Assembly (NCBI GenBank): GCA_934572335.1
Contig: CAKTKU010000006.1
Span: forward strand, 15,725 to 79,724
Origin: an uncultured Oscillospiraceae bacterium
Lineage (GTDB): Bacteria > Bacillota > Clostridia > Oscillospirales > Oscillospiraceae
Reading direction: 5' to 3'
Length of the DNA: 64,000 bases
The notes below the pieces were generated by a model. That model ran no database searches. It saw nothing but the letters and a program-made list of their open reading frames with translations, and was not told where the DNA came from. This document shows positions 35,065 through 43,851 of this stretch, piece after piece. The position numbers and the translations under genes were made by a program. The number at the start of each line of letters is the position of its first letter. Position 1 is the stretch's first letter.

Positions 35065-36492
35065 TCAGAAGTTGAAGTAGATGAATGGATTGTACGCGCC
35101 GATGACGAGGAACGACACGCACACAGCGAACAGCACGAGCTGCACGCCGAACGACGCGCGGTCATATATTCTCTCCGCGCCTTCGCCGCGAGCGCGGACA
35201 CGCTCACGCAGGAGCTTGAACACAGGCGTGGAGCATACCACTGCTGCCAGCAGTGTCACGCCGTACTCACGCAGGTAGAAAAGCGTTGTGCTGTCGATAA
35301 ACGCTCCGCCGCGAAGGCCGAGCATTGCGGAAATGAACCGCGCGGCGTCGGGCAGCGTGTCGGCGCGGAAGAGCACCCAGCCGAAGTTGACGGCGAGAAG
35401 AGTGAATATATGGGCGAATACGCGCCCGCCGCGGCTCTTGTCCAGCCGCTCCGGCAGCGCGGTGAGCTTTTCGATGATGATGACAGCTCCGTGCAGCACG
35501 CCCCAGAGGATGAACGTCCAGTTCGCGCCATGCCATATGCCGGTCAGCAGCCACACGACCGCGAGGTTGAGCACGAGCCGCGAGCGCGTCTTCACGCGCG
35601 AGCCGCCGAGCGGGAAGTACACATAGTCGCGGAACCATGAGCCGAGCGAGATGTGCCATCTCCGCCAGAATTCGGACACCGAGCGCGACATATACGGGTA
35701 GTCGAAGTTTTCAAGGAAATGAAAGCCGAACATGCGCCCCATACCGATCGCCATGTCGGAATACCCGCTGAAATCAAAATAGATCTGCAGCGTGTACGCG
35801 ACAGAGCCGAGCCACGCGAAGCACACACTGGGGTCAGCCGCGGAGAACGCATAGTGCACCAGTTCCGCCAGCACGTTTGCCAGCAGCATTTTCTTGCTCA
35901 GTCCGTACAGAAAGCGCAGCGCGCCCTGTGCAAAGTCCTCGCGCGTGGCGCGGCGCTCCATGATCTCGTCCATGACAGTGGTGTAGCGGACGATTGGACC
36001 GGCGATGAGCTGGGGAAAGAACGATATGTAAAGCCCGAGATATGCGATGTTTCGCTGGGCGGGGATGCCGCGGTATACGTCGATAATATAGCTGAGCATC
36101 TGGAACGTGAAAAACGAGATGCCGATGGGGAGGGTGATATAGGTCTGGTGTATGTACGCCCCTGTCGAGGGGGCAATGGCGTGAAGTGTGCTGATGGCAA
36201 AATTGAGGTACTTGAACACGAACAGCAGCCCGAGGTCGACCGTGATGCCCGCGACGAGCAGCACTGTCCTTGCGCGGCTTCCGGGGGCGTGCTTTTCTAT
36301 GCCGAGCGCGGCAAAGTAGTTGAGCACGATGGACGCGATCATTATGATGACGAAGCGCGGCTCACCCCAGGCATAGAAAAAGAGGCTTGCCAGCAGCAGC
36401 CAGTAGTTGCGCGCGCCGCGCGGCAGAATGTAGCATATGCCAAGCGTTATGGGGAAAAAGAGGAATAAAAATTCCATACTCGAAAAAAGCAT
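35065..36492 (-). CDS. MBOAT family O-acyltransferase (AlgI-like)
   Basis: A 475-residue multi-pass membrane acyltransferase starting with the family-typical MLFSSMEFLFLFFP. The catalytic His is His321 in IWHGANWTF, and the preceding SEFWRRWHISLGSWFRDYVY motif holds the second conserved His. It passes acyl groups across the membrane for the DHHW protein that follows. It is only distantly similar to the MBOAT at 13.4 kb and pairs with a different class of partner, so the two systems probably serve different polymers. Confidence 0.93.
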   Translation of the reverse strand: MLFSSMEFLFLFFPITLGICYILPRGARNYWLLLASLFFYAWGEPRFVIIMIASIVLNYFAALGIEKHAPGSRARTVLLVAGITVDLGLLFVFKYLNFAISTLHAIAPSTGAYIHQTYITLPIGISFFTFQMLSYIIDVYRGIPAQRNIAYLGLYISFFPQLIAGPIVRYTTVMDEIMERRATREDFAQGALRFLYGLSKKMLLANVLAELVHYAFSAADPSVCFAWLGSVAYTLQIYFDFSGYSDMAIGMGRMFGFHFLENFDYPYMSRSVSEFWRRWHISLGSWFRDYVYFPLGGSRVKTRSRLVLNLAVVWLLTGIWHGANWTFILWGVLHGAVIIIEKLTALPERLDKSRGGRVFAHIFTLLAVNFGWVLFRADTLPDAARFISAMLGLRGGAFIDSTTLFYLREYGVTLLAAVVCSTPVFKLLRERVRARGEGAERIYDRASFGVQLVLFAVCVSFLVIGAYNPFIYFNF

Positions 36493-36602
36493 ATCCCGGT
36501 TCTCCCAAAATACGAAATATCTTGATCAGACTTTTATCTACATATTATATACTGTAAAAAGGGTAATTTCAACAAATAAATAGTGGCACGGCGGCATAAG
36601 AA

Positions 36603-36634
36603 TCCCCCGGCGCGCTTTTCGGCGCACCGGGGGA
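36603..36634 (-). terminator. Terminator of the glycosyltransferase pair
   Basis: A GC-rich stem, CCCCCGG-GCGC with one mismatch, lies just past the minus-strand stop at 36642. Confidence 0.65.
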
Positions 36635-36641
36635 TGAGGCG

Positions 36642-37982
36642 TCATTCAACAGGTATCGTGTCCGGCGTGACGTACCACAGCTCCTTGAAGAGCGAGCGGG
36701 TCTCTACTGCCAGAATGACAAGGTAGCCCACCGCGGCGTAGAGCTGATCGAACACGCCTTCGCCGCACATCGCGGCGACATAGCCCGCAAGCGATGTTAG
36801 CGTGATCGCAACGGGGACGTACCATCTTTTGTGGTCATACATGAAGTAGACGAGCGCAAGTATCTCCGCCATGTAGAAATACCGCTCATGCATACGCGGC
36901 AGAAGATACGGGACGAGCACGGACGAGATGAAGAACAGGCGGAAGAGCTGCGCGCGGTTCATCTTCTTTGCAAAGCTCAGGCACAGTATCGTGAAGATCA
37001 CGATTGCGCCGAGAGCAACATATACCGCCATGTTGTTATACTCCTCCGGACGTCCGGCTCCGAAGAAGCGCCAGACTGTCGGGGCGTTGAGGAAAAGCTT
37101 ATTGTATTCGCCGAGCTGTCCGCCGTAGATGTTCATGCAGCTCAGAAAACTGCGGCCGCAGACAAGCGCGGGGATAAGCGAGGCAAAATACACGGCGGGT
37201 ATCCACAGCAGGTGCCGGGGCTTGACCTGCCCCATGAAGAGCGCCACGGCGAGCGCGGGGAGAATGAAGATCGCCTGAAGCTTGAAGCAGAAGGCAACCG
37301 TCCACGAGATGGCGCACAGCCGCCCGCGCCCGGTCATTGCGCCGAGAATAGCGAGCAGACAGAACGCGACATAGGTTGAGTCGCACTGCGCCCACTGCGC
37401 GCTGTTTATCATGACCGTGGGGGAGATGAGCACGATGAGAAACGAAGCGAGCTGAAGCCGCCTGTCCTTTACCTCCAGCGCTGTGATGCGCATCACAAGA
37501 TACGCCAGCACCACATCAAAAAAGCAGGACATGGACTTGATGTGCAGCAGCTCGTCCCACCCGGTGCGGGAGAGTATCGTGAGAAAGTAGAGATAGGGGA
37601 GATTATAGTCGCCTATCGGGGTGCTCAGCGCCTCACGCAGCGGGAGCGAGCCCAGCTTCTTTGTCCACGGCAGCAGACAGTTGATATAGTCGCTCGACTG
37701 AAAGCCGAGCATCGTCACGCGCGCGTACATCCCGCAGCACAGGCACACTGCCGCTGCCAGCAGCATGAGCACGTCAAAACGCCGCTCCATGATGAGCAGC
37801 AGCATTGCCAGCAGGAAAAGCCCGGCGTAAATGACCGCGGCGGGTATGGGCCAATAAGCGTTCACACCTGTTGCGGTCAGCCAGATGAACACACCAAGCG
37901 CCGCGGCGATGAGCGCCGCAAGCGCGATTTGAAGCCACAGACTGCCGTTGACACGGCGGACGATCTTAGCGGTTAGAGGCAT
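36642..37982 (-). CDS. Gpi18-like polytopic membrane glycosyltransferase
   Basis: A 446-residue protein with about ten to twelve hydrophobic helices, resembling Gpi18-like mannosyltransferases (COG5542, DUF2029-like GT-C fold). These use lipid-phosphate sugars outside the membrane. Notable segments are the first external loop with SSDYINCLLPWTKK, holding the acidic residue expected for GT-C catalysis, a QWAQCDSTYVAF motif, and a PYLLPRMHERYFYMAEI segment. The second ATG is chosen because AGGAGG lies six bases before it. Its tandem copy is directly upstream; both end with the identical sequence PDTIPVE. Confidence 0.8.
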   Translation of the reverse strand: MPLTAKIVRRVNGSLWLQIALAALIAAALGVFIWLTATGVNAYWPIPAAVIYAGLFLLAMLLLIMERRFDVLMLLAAAVCLCCGMYARVTMLGFQSSDYINCLLPWTKKLGSLPLREALSTPIGDYNLPYLYFLTILSRTGWDELLHIKSMSCFFDVVLAYLVMRITALEVKDRRLQLASFLIVLISPTVMINSAQWAQCDSTYVAFCLLAILGAMTGRGRLCAISWTVAFCFKLQAIFILPALAVALFMGQVKPRHLLWIPAVYFASLIPALVCGRSFLSCMNIYGGQLGEYNKLFLNAPTVWRFFGAGRPEEYNNMAVYVALGAIVIFTILCLSFAKKMNRAQLFRLFFISSVLVPYLLPRMHERYFYMAEILALVYFMYDHKRWYVPVAITLTSLAGYVAAMCGEGVFDQLYAAVGYLVILAVETRSLFKELWYVTPDTIPVE

Positions 37983-38000
37983 ATCCATCCTCCTTTCGAT

Positions 38001-39359
38001 TTACTCAACAGGAATCGTGTCCGGCGAGCGGTGCCAGTAGGAACGGAAAAGCTCGCGCAGCTCTGTTGCGAGAATGGCGAAGAACGCGAGGGCGATATAG
38101 CGCTGGTCGAGTATCACCAGTCCCGCGCCCTCCTCGGCGAACGTGAAATACCATATATACCCCACGACGGACGACAACACGACCGTCGCCGGGATGTACC
38201 ACTTCTTGCGGTTCGTCATGAAGTAGAGAAAGCTCATTATATCCGCCATGTAGAAATACCGCTCGTGCATGCGCGGCAGAACATAGGGCAGCAGCATGGA
38301 CGAGATGAAAAAGAGCCGGATGAGATCCTGCGGCGCGAAGCTCTTGTACCCTGTGAGACAAAAGTACATGAACAGCAGCACCGCCGCGCCCGCGAGGAAG
38401 ACCGTCACATTGCTGTACCCCTCGAAGTCCACGCCGGTGAAGAAGCGCCAGAGCGTGGGGGCGTTGGAGTAAAGCTCCGGGTACTGCTGGGTCTGATTGA
38501 TGTAGATGCTCAGACAGCTCCCGAGGCTCCGTCCCGCGATGAGCGCAGGGACGAGCGCGAGGAAGAACACTGCGGGGATCCACAGCAGGTGCCGGGGCTT
38601 TACCTGCCCCATAAAGAGCGCCACGCACAGCGCGGGGAGGATAAAAATCGCCTGAAGCTTGAAGCAGAAGGCGAGCGTCCACGCGATGGCGCACAGCCGT
38701 CCGTCGCCCTTGACCGCCGCGTACAGCGACATCACGCAGAATGACACGTATATCGCGTCGCACTGCGCCCACTGCGCGCTGTTCATCAGCACCGTCGGCA
38801 GACCAAGCGTCACGATGTATGCTGCCAGCTGGAGCCGTCTGTCGTCGGTCACGAGCGCCAAGGTCTTCATCACGTAGTACGCCAGTACTATGTCAAAAAG
38901 ACAGGAGAATGCCTTTATGCTGATGATCGGTGCGACGTCCAGCCGCGAGAAGATGAGCAGGAAATATAGATACGGCATGTTGTAATTGCCGATCGGGGTC
39001 ACGAGCGCGTCCCGGACGCTCAGCGCGCCCAGCTTTTTCACCCAGTCCTCAAGAAACGCCGTGAAATCGCGCGACTCGAAGTACAGAAGGCTCACGCGCG
39101 AGAAGATCATGCACGCGAGGCAGCCCGCCGCGATCAGCAGCGACAGCGCGTCAAAGCGCCCCTGCGCGATGAGCAGCGCCTGCGCCGCGAAAAACAGCAG
39201 CCCGAATATGACGGCCGTCGGCACGGGGTAGTAGACATTCACTTTTTCGGCTGTGAGGATAACGAACACGCCGAAGCCCACGGAAAGCAGCGCGGCGATC
39301 GCGTACAGCACGGCTTTCTTTTCACTCACTCTGGTAAGAACAGCAGAGGTCTTTGTCAA
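38001..39359 (-). CDS. Gpi18-like polytopic membrane glycosyltransferase (tandem paralogue)
   Basis: A 452-residue close paralogue of the downstream gene, sharing QWAQCDAIYVSF, KLQAIFILPAL, GQVKPRHLLWIPA and LPRMHERYFYMADI. The pair arose by tandem duplication. The start is read as TTG at 39359, with AAGGTGA five bases upstream; no ATG has a good site. The two proteins may add sugars sequentially to the same surface glycan, possibly the one acylated by the MBOAT/DHHW pair next to them. Confidence 0.8.
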   Translation of the reverse strand: MTKTSAVLTRVSEKKAVLYAIAALLSVGFGVFVILTAEKVNVYYPVPTAVIFGLLFFAAQALLIAQGRFDALSLLIAAGCLACMIFSRVSLLYFESRDFTAFLEDWVKKLGALSVRDALVTPIGNYNMPYLYFLLIFSRLDVAPIISIKAFSCLFDIVLAYYVMKTLALVTDDRRLQLAAYIVTLGLPTVLMNSAQWAQCDAIYVSFCVMSLYAAVKGDGRLCAIAWTLAFCFKLQAIFILPALCVALFMGQVKPRHLLWIPAVFFLALVPALIAGRSLGSCLSIYINQTQQYPELYSNAPTLWRFFTGVDFEGYSNVTVFLAGAAVLLFMYFCLTGYKSFAPQDLIRLFFISSMLLPYVLPRMHERYFYMADIMSFLYFMTNRKKWYIPATVVLSSVVGYIWYFTFAEEGAGLVILDQRYIALAFFAILATELRELFRSYWHRSPDTIPVE

Positions 39360-39514
39360 TATATCACCTTCAAGCTTGATGCAATAGTTATTTTAATAGA
39401 GACTACTATTATACTTAATCCGCGCCGTTTCGTCAATCAATACTTCTGCATCGCCCACTGCCGCTATTTCCCACGCGCCGCGCGCTTGCCATGCGCCGGG
39501 CTTTGTAGTATCAT

Positions 39515-40687
39515 ATGATCATGGAAAACACTATGGAAAACATGACCCGGAAGAAATCAAAAATCGCCTCGTGGTTCGCGCTGTGCCCCGCGGCACATAT
39601 AGTCACGCTGCTGTCGTCGGCGGTTATCGCGCTGCACCTTGCGCTGCGCGGCGACCACGCGCTCATGGCGCGCATATCGGAAAACGCTGTGCGCCCCGTC
39701 CATGCCGCGCTTGCCGTGCTCAACTCCCACGTGGGCTTTTCCGTGGCGGAGGTATTGATCGTCATCACCGCCGCGGCGGTGCTCGCACGGCTGGTGTACG
39801 GCCTTGTGCGCCTCTTGCGCGGGAAGAGTAGCCTCCGGCGCGCGTACAGGCTCGTGATGGGGCTCGCCGCGCTGGCGCTCGCGGTGTACGCGGGCTTCTC
39901 GCTGCTGTGGGGAGTATACTATTACGGCGATGATTTCATGGCGAAGAGCGGGCTTGACAGCTCGCCCGTTTCGACGGAGCAGCTTGAGACCGTTACGGAG
40001 TACTTTGCCCGCCTTGCCAACCGCTATGGCGATGAGGTCGAACGGAACGCGGACGGCTTTTATGTCTGCGACCGGGACGCGATACTCGCGCGCTCGCCCT
40101 CCCTTTTTGACAACACGGTCGGGGATTTCCCGTGTATGTATGGGCCGCGTGTCGCGGCGAAGGGCGTCTGGCTCTCGCGCGGAATGAGCTACATAGACTT
40201 CACGGGCTTTTTCTTCCCGTTCACGGGCGAGGCGAACGTCAACACGGACTTCCCGCCGAGCCTCTTCGCCTCCACCGTCGCGCATGAGCTGAGCCATCAG
40301 CGCGGCGTCGCCAAGGAGCAGGAGGCAAACTTTGTCGCCGTGCTGGCGAGCCTGCGCTCCGGCGATGCGGACTTCTGCTATTCCGCGGCGGTGCTGGCGT
40401 ATGTGCATCTCGGCAACGCGCTCTATTCCGCTGACCATGCCGCGTGGGAGCGGGTATACGGCACACTGAGTGATGGCGTCAAGCGCGATCTCGCGCTCAA
40501 TAACGCATACTGGCGGCAGTTTGAAACGCCGGTGCAGAGAGTGTCGAACACCGTGTACGAGGGTTTTCTCCACAGCTACGACCAGACGCTTGGGCTGAAA
40601 AGCTACGGTGCGTGCGTCGACCTGCTGGTGAATTACTATTACGGGGACGCGGAGAAATCAGTGAACGAAGGAAACAACAATGAGTGA
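39515..40687 (+). CDS. DUF3810 domain-containing membrane metalloprotease-like protein
   Basis: A 390-residue protein with about three N-terminal membrane helices (to about residue 135) and a soluble domain. The soluble domain has a zinc-peptidase HExxH motif (AHELSHQRG, His257) followed by KEQEAN, which supplies a further Glu, typical of DUF3810. The family has no proven function. No clear ribosome binding site precedes the first ATG. A promoter-like pair TTGCCA-N17-TATCAT would put the transcript start at the ATG of 39521, so a leaderless mRNA is possible. The stop overlaps the next gene by eight bases. Confidence 0.82.
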   Translation: MIMENTMENMTRKKSKIASWFALCPAAHIVTLLSSAVIALHLALRGDHALMARISENAVRPVHAALAVLNSHVGFSVAEVLIVITAAAVLARLVYGLVRLLRGKSSLRRAYRLVMGLAALALAVYAGFSLLWGVYYYGDDFMAKSGLDSSPVSTEQLETVTEYFARLANRYGDEVERNADGFYVCDRDAILARSPSLFDNTVGDFPCMYGPRVAAKGVWLSRGMSYIDFTGFFFPFTGEANVNTDFPPSLFASTVAHELSHQRGVAKEQEANFVAVLASLRSGDADFCYSAAVLAYVHLGNALYSADHAAWERVYGTLSDGVKRDLALNNAYWRQFETPVQRVSNTVYEGFLHSYDQTLGLKSYGACVDLLVNYYYGDAEKSVNEGNNNE

Positions 40688-40991
40688 GAATGACACAAGC
40701 ACCAACTTTTTCACCTCCGTATACGCCGTTGTCGCGCGGATACCGCGGGGAAAGGTCATGTCCTACGCGCAGATCGCGCGCGTACTCGGCGCGCCGCGGG
40801 CGGCGCGGCAGGTCGGCTGGGCAATGCGCCGCTGTCCGGATAATGTGCCGTGGCAGCGCGTTGTGAAGGAGAGCGGCGAGATCGCCGGCGGCGGACACGC
40901 GGACTTCCGGCGCGTGCTGCTGGAAGAGGAGGGCGTGACGTTTTTGCCTGACGGGCGCGTCGACATGGCGAAATGCCGGTATATCTACTAA
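40680..40991 (+). CDS. Alkyltransferase-like protein (MGMT/Ada C-terminal family)
   Basis: A 103-residue DNA-binding protein with the fold of O6-alkylguanine-DNA alkyltransferase. The winged helix (GKVMSYAQIARVLG...ARQVGWAMRRCP) is conserved. The active-site motif that is PCHR in true transferases reads PWQR here. The reactive cysteine is thus replaced by tryptophan, as in ATL proteins, which flag alkylated guanine for nucleotide excision repair. The usual ATL motif is PWHR, so the Gln is a small oddity. It is coupled to DUF3810 by an eight-base overlap. Confidence 0.9.
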   Translation: MSENDTSTNFFTSVYAVVARIPRGKVMSYAQIARVLGAPRAARQVGWAMRRCPDNVPWQRVVKESGEIAGGGHADFRRVLLEEEGVTFLPDGRVDMAKCRYIY

Positions 40992-40996
40992 CTTAC

Positions 40997-41040
40997 CGCC
41001 CCTGACGCATGGGCTGTGCCCAGCGTCAGGGGCGTATTTT
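40997..41040 (+). terminator. Intrinsic terminator
   Basis: CGCCCCTGACGC pairs perfectly with GCGTCAGGGGCG around a 14-base loop, followed by ATTTTT. Confidence 0.9.
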
Positions 41041-41135
41041 TATCTATCGCGACAAATTGTGCGTTTTGTGCCTTTTCATGCGGCGGCAAATGTGATAAAA
41101 TCAATATTCAAATGTGAATTAGAAGAGGGCAGAGC

Positions 41136-42356
41136 ATGAAGGCAGAACGACAGTACCCGCGCGTCACGGTCACGGCGAAAGGCACGCGCTGGGTCGAGCA
41201 GGGACACCCGTGGATATACGCGGCGGAGGTCATCTCCGGCGCGGAGGAGGCGGAAAACGGCGCGCTTGTGGACGCGGTGAGCGAGAAGGGCAAATACCTC
41301 GGCACGGGCTTTCTCAGCCGCGAGAGCAAGATCCGCGTCCGCCTTGTATCGCGCAACGCCAACGACACGTTTGACGCGGCGTTCTGGGCGCGGCGCGTCG
41401 GCTATGCGTGGGACTACCGCAAGACTGTTATGGGCGGGGATATTTCGTGCTGCCGCGTCATCTTCGGCGAGGCGGACGGCTTCCCGGGGCTGACGGTCGA
41501 CCGCTTTTCAAATATCCTCGTTGCGCAGACGCTCTCCGTCGGCATTGAGCGCATAAAGGACACGCTCTTCCCTGTGCTCCTCGACGTTCTCCGCCGCGAC
41601 GGGCAGGAGATAGACGGCATATACGAGCGCAACGACGCTGCCATCCGCGCGCTGGAGGGCATGGCGCAGTACAAGGGCTGGTACGGCGGGGAGCACCCCG
41701 CCTCACCGGTGACGGAGATCTGCGAAAACGGAATATATTATAATGTGGACGTGGAAAACGGGCAGAAGACAGGCTTTTTCCTCGACCAGAAGTATAACCG
41801 CCTCGCTGTGGCGCGCATCGCAAAAGGGCGGCGCGTGCTCGACTGCTTCACGCACACAGGGTCGTTCGCGCTCAACGCCGCAAATGGCGGCGCGGCGCAT
41901 GTGACGGCGGTGGACGTGTCGCAGACGGCGGTGGACATGGCGCGCGCGAACGCCGTGCGCAACGGGCTGGACGGCGTGATGGACTTTGCCGCGGCGGATG
42001 TTTTTGAGCTTCTGCCGAAGCTTGAGGCCGCGGGCGGCAAGCCATATGACCTCATCATCCTCGACCCGCCCGCGTTCACGAAATCCCGAAAAACCGTCGG
42101 CAGCGCACAGCGCGGGTATAAGGAGATAAATCTGCGCGCCCTGCGGCTGCTGCCGCGCGGCGGGTACTTCGCGACGGCGTCATGCAGCCACTTTATGCCA
42201 GATGCGCTTTTCTGCGATATGCTGCGCTCCGCCGCGCGCGACGCGGGAGTGGAGCTAAAGCAGATAGAGGCGCGCCAGCAGGCGCCGGACCACCCGATAC
42301 TCTGGAATGTGCCGGAGACGGATTATCTCAAGTTCTACATATTTCAAGTCATTTAA
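41136..42356 (+). CDS. Class I rRNA (cytosine-C5)-methyltransferase, RlmI-like
   Basis: A 406-residue RNA methyltransferase. An N-terminal PUA domain (about residues 1-80, WVEQGHPWIYAAEV) is followed by an EEHD-type middle region and a Rossmann SAM domain (VLDCFTHTGSFALNAA, near residue 230). The catalytic motif is LDPPAFTKS and a second cysteine motif ATASCSHF follows, as in RlmI, which makes m5C in 23S rRNA. Length fits the family (about 390-400). It stands alone between a terminator and the DUF5058 operon. Confidence 0.9.
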   Translation: MKAERQYPRVTVTAKGTRWVEQGHPWIYAAEVISGAEEAENGALVDAVSEKGKYLGTGFLSRESKIRVRLVSRNANDTFDAAFWARRVGYAWDYRKTVMGGDISCCRVIFGEADGFPGLTVDRFSNILVAQTLSVGIERIKDTLFPVLLDVLRRDGQEIDGIYERNDAAIRALEGMAQYKGWYGGEHPASPVTEICENGIYYNVDVENGQKTGFFLDQKYNRLAVARIAKGRRVLDCFTHTGSFALNAANGGAAHVTAVDVSQTAVDMARANAVRNGLDGVMDFAAADVFELLPKLEAAGGKPYDLIILDPPAFTKSRKTVGSAQRGYKEINLRALRLLPRGGYFATASCSHFMPDALFCDMLRSAARDAGVELKQIEARQQAPDHPILWNVPETDYLKFYIFQVI

Positions 42357-42395
42357 AGCGTATATCCAAGTTTTTAATATAAGGAGACAGACAGC

Positions 42396-43133
42396 ATGAA
42401 TTTCAGCGTCAACAGCCCCGTACTGTTCGTCATTGCGGGCGCTATCATCGCCGCCGTGCTGGCGCAGTCGGTGTACTTCCTCATAAAGGCGTGGAAGCGC
42501 GGACTTGCCATCGGCATGGAGAAGGCGAAGCTCAAGCGCATTGCGCGCACAGCGGCGGTGTTCACCATCGCGCCCGCCGTTGCCATCGTCATCAGCGTTA
42601 TCACGCTGGCAAAGGATCTGGGCGTGCCTCTGCCGTGGCTGCGGCTGAGCGTTGTGGGCTCGCTCTCGTATGAGACGATCGCCGCGTCCAACGCGGAGAG
42701 CGCGATGGGGCTCGTGTTCGGGCAGGTGACGGCGCTCACCGCGCAGCAGTATGTCACCATCGCGTGGGTCATGACCATCAGCATCATGGTTGGCATCTGG
42801 CTCGTCCCGCTCGTGGGCAAGAAGCTTCAGACCGGCATGGTCACGATGGAAAACCGCGACAAGAAGTGGGGCGACATTTTCTCCGCCTCCATGTTCATCG
42901 GCATGATCTCCGCCTTCCTCGGCTATGTGTTCTGCGACTTTGCGTCCGTGTTCTCGGGCAACATGGCGGGGCTCATCCCGCCGCTGGTGATGCTTGTGTC
43001 GGCACTGGTGATGGCGCTCGCGGGCGTAATCGTGAAAAAGTACAAGTGGCGCTGGGTCGGCGATTACGCGCTGCCCATCAGCCTCATCGCGGGCATGGCG
43101 AGCGCCATTCCCATAACCGCGTGGCTTTCGTGA
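42396..43133 (+). CDS. DUF5058 family membrane protein
   Basis: A 245-residue protein with about six hydrophobic helices and a long basic loop (KAWKRGLAIGMEKAKLKR, residues 30-50). The central stretch SYETIAASNAE is characteristic of DUF5058. Function is not established. It lies in a compact operon with a second membrane protein and an M20 peptidase, so the pair may be a two-component carrier for peptides or amino-acid conjugates. Start is supported by AAGGAGACAGACAG. Confidence 0.82.
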   Translation: MNFSVNSPVLFVIAGAIIAAVLAQSVYFLIKAWKRGLAIGMEKAKLKRIARTAAVFTIAPAVAIVISVITLAKDLGVPLPWLRLSVVGSLSYETIAASNAESAMGLVFGQVTALTAQQYVTIAWVMTISIMVGIWLVPLVGKKLQTGMVTMENRDKKWGDIFSASMFIGMISAFLGYVFCDFASVFSGNMAGLIPPLVMLVSALVMALAGVIVKKYKWRWVGDYALPISLIAGMASAIPITAWLS

Positions 43134-43146
43134 GGAGGTGCGTAAG

Positions 43147-43815
43147 ATGAAAAAAGAAATGACCTATATCGACTCCGTCCACAGAGATGGACGCATCTGG
43201 AACCTCAGCGTGATGGTCGCGCTCTTTATGTACCCCATACTCGTCGGCGTTATTTTCGGCGTGCTGCCCGACTGGCACGGCCTTTTAATGGGCCTTGTCG
43301 CGACGGCGCCCATGTACTGGGCTGTCGCCGTGGTGGAGACATTCACCTATGTCCCCATGCTCGGCGCGGGCGGCTCGTATCTGAGCTTTGTCACCGGCAA
43401 CATCTCAAACCTCAAGCTGCCCGTCGCGCTCAACGCGCTTGAGCAGGCGGACGCGAACATCCGCACCGAGGAGGGGGAGATCGTCTCCACCATCGCCATC
43501 GCGGTGTCCAGCATCGTCACCACGCTCATTATCATCATCGGCGTCATCCTCATCACGCCGCTAACCCCGATACTTGACGCACCCGTGCTCGCCCCGGCGT
43601 TCGCGCAGATACTCCCGGCGCTCTTCGGCGGTCTAGGTGTTGTGTTCGTGTCGAAGAACTGGAAGATCGCCGTCGCGCCAGTCATCCTCATGCTGGTGCT
43701 GTTCATCTTCGTTCCCGCGCTCAATGCCTCCACTGTGGGCATAATGGTGCCAGTGGGCGTGCTGTTCACCATCGGTGTTTCGCGCATACTCTACAAAAAG
43801 CATATCCTTGATTAA
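43147..43815 (+). CDS. Hypothetical membrane protein, partner of DUF5058
   Basis: A 222-residue membrane protein with about six helices and a short cytoplasmic acidic loop (IRTEEGEIVS). I do not recognise a named family. It starts 13 bases after the DUF5058 stop; the ATG at 43147 is chosen because a GTG nine bases earlier lies inside the GGAGG site. A GAGGSYLSFVTGNISNLKLP segment has the look of a substrate- or partner-binding loop in a transporter. With its neighbour it may form a heteromeric carrier. Confidence 0.72.
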   Translation: MKKEMTYIDSVHRDGRIWNLSVMVALFMYPILVGVIFGVLPDWHGLLMGLVATAPMYWAVAVVETFTYVPMLGAGGSYLSFVTGNISNLKLPVALNALEQADANIRTEEGEIVSTIAIAVSSIVTTLIIIIGVILITPLTPILDAPVLAPAFAQILPALFGGLGVVFVSKNWKIAVAPVILMLVLFIFVPALNASTVGIMVPVGVLFTIGVSRILYKKHILD

Positions 43816-43851
43816 GCATTATATATAATAGAACGGAAAAGGAGAATCACC

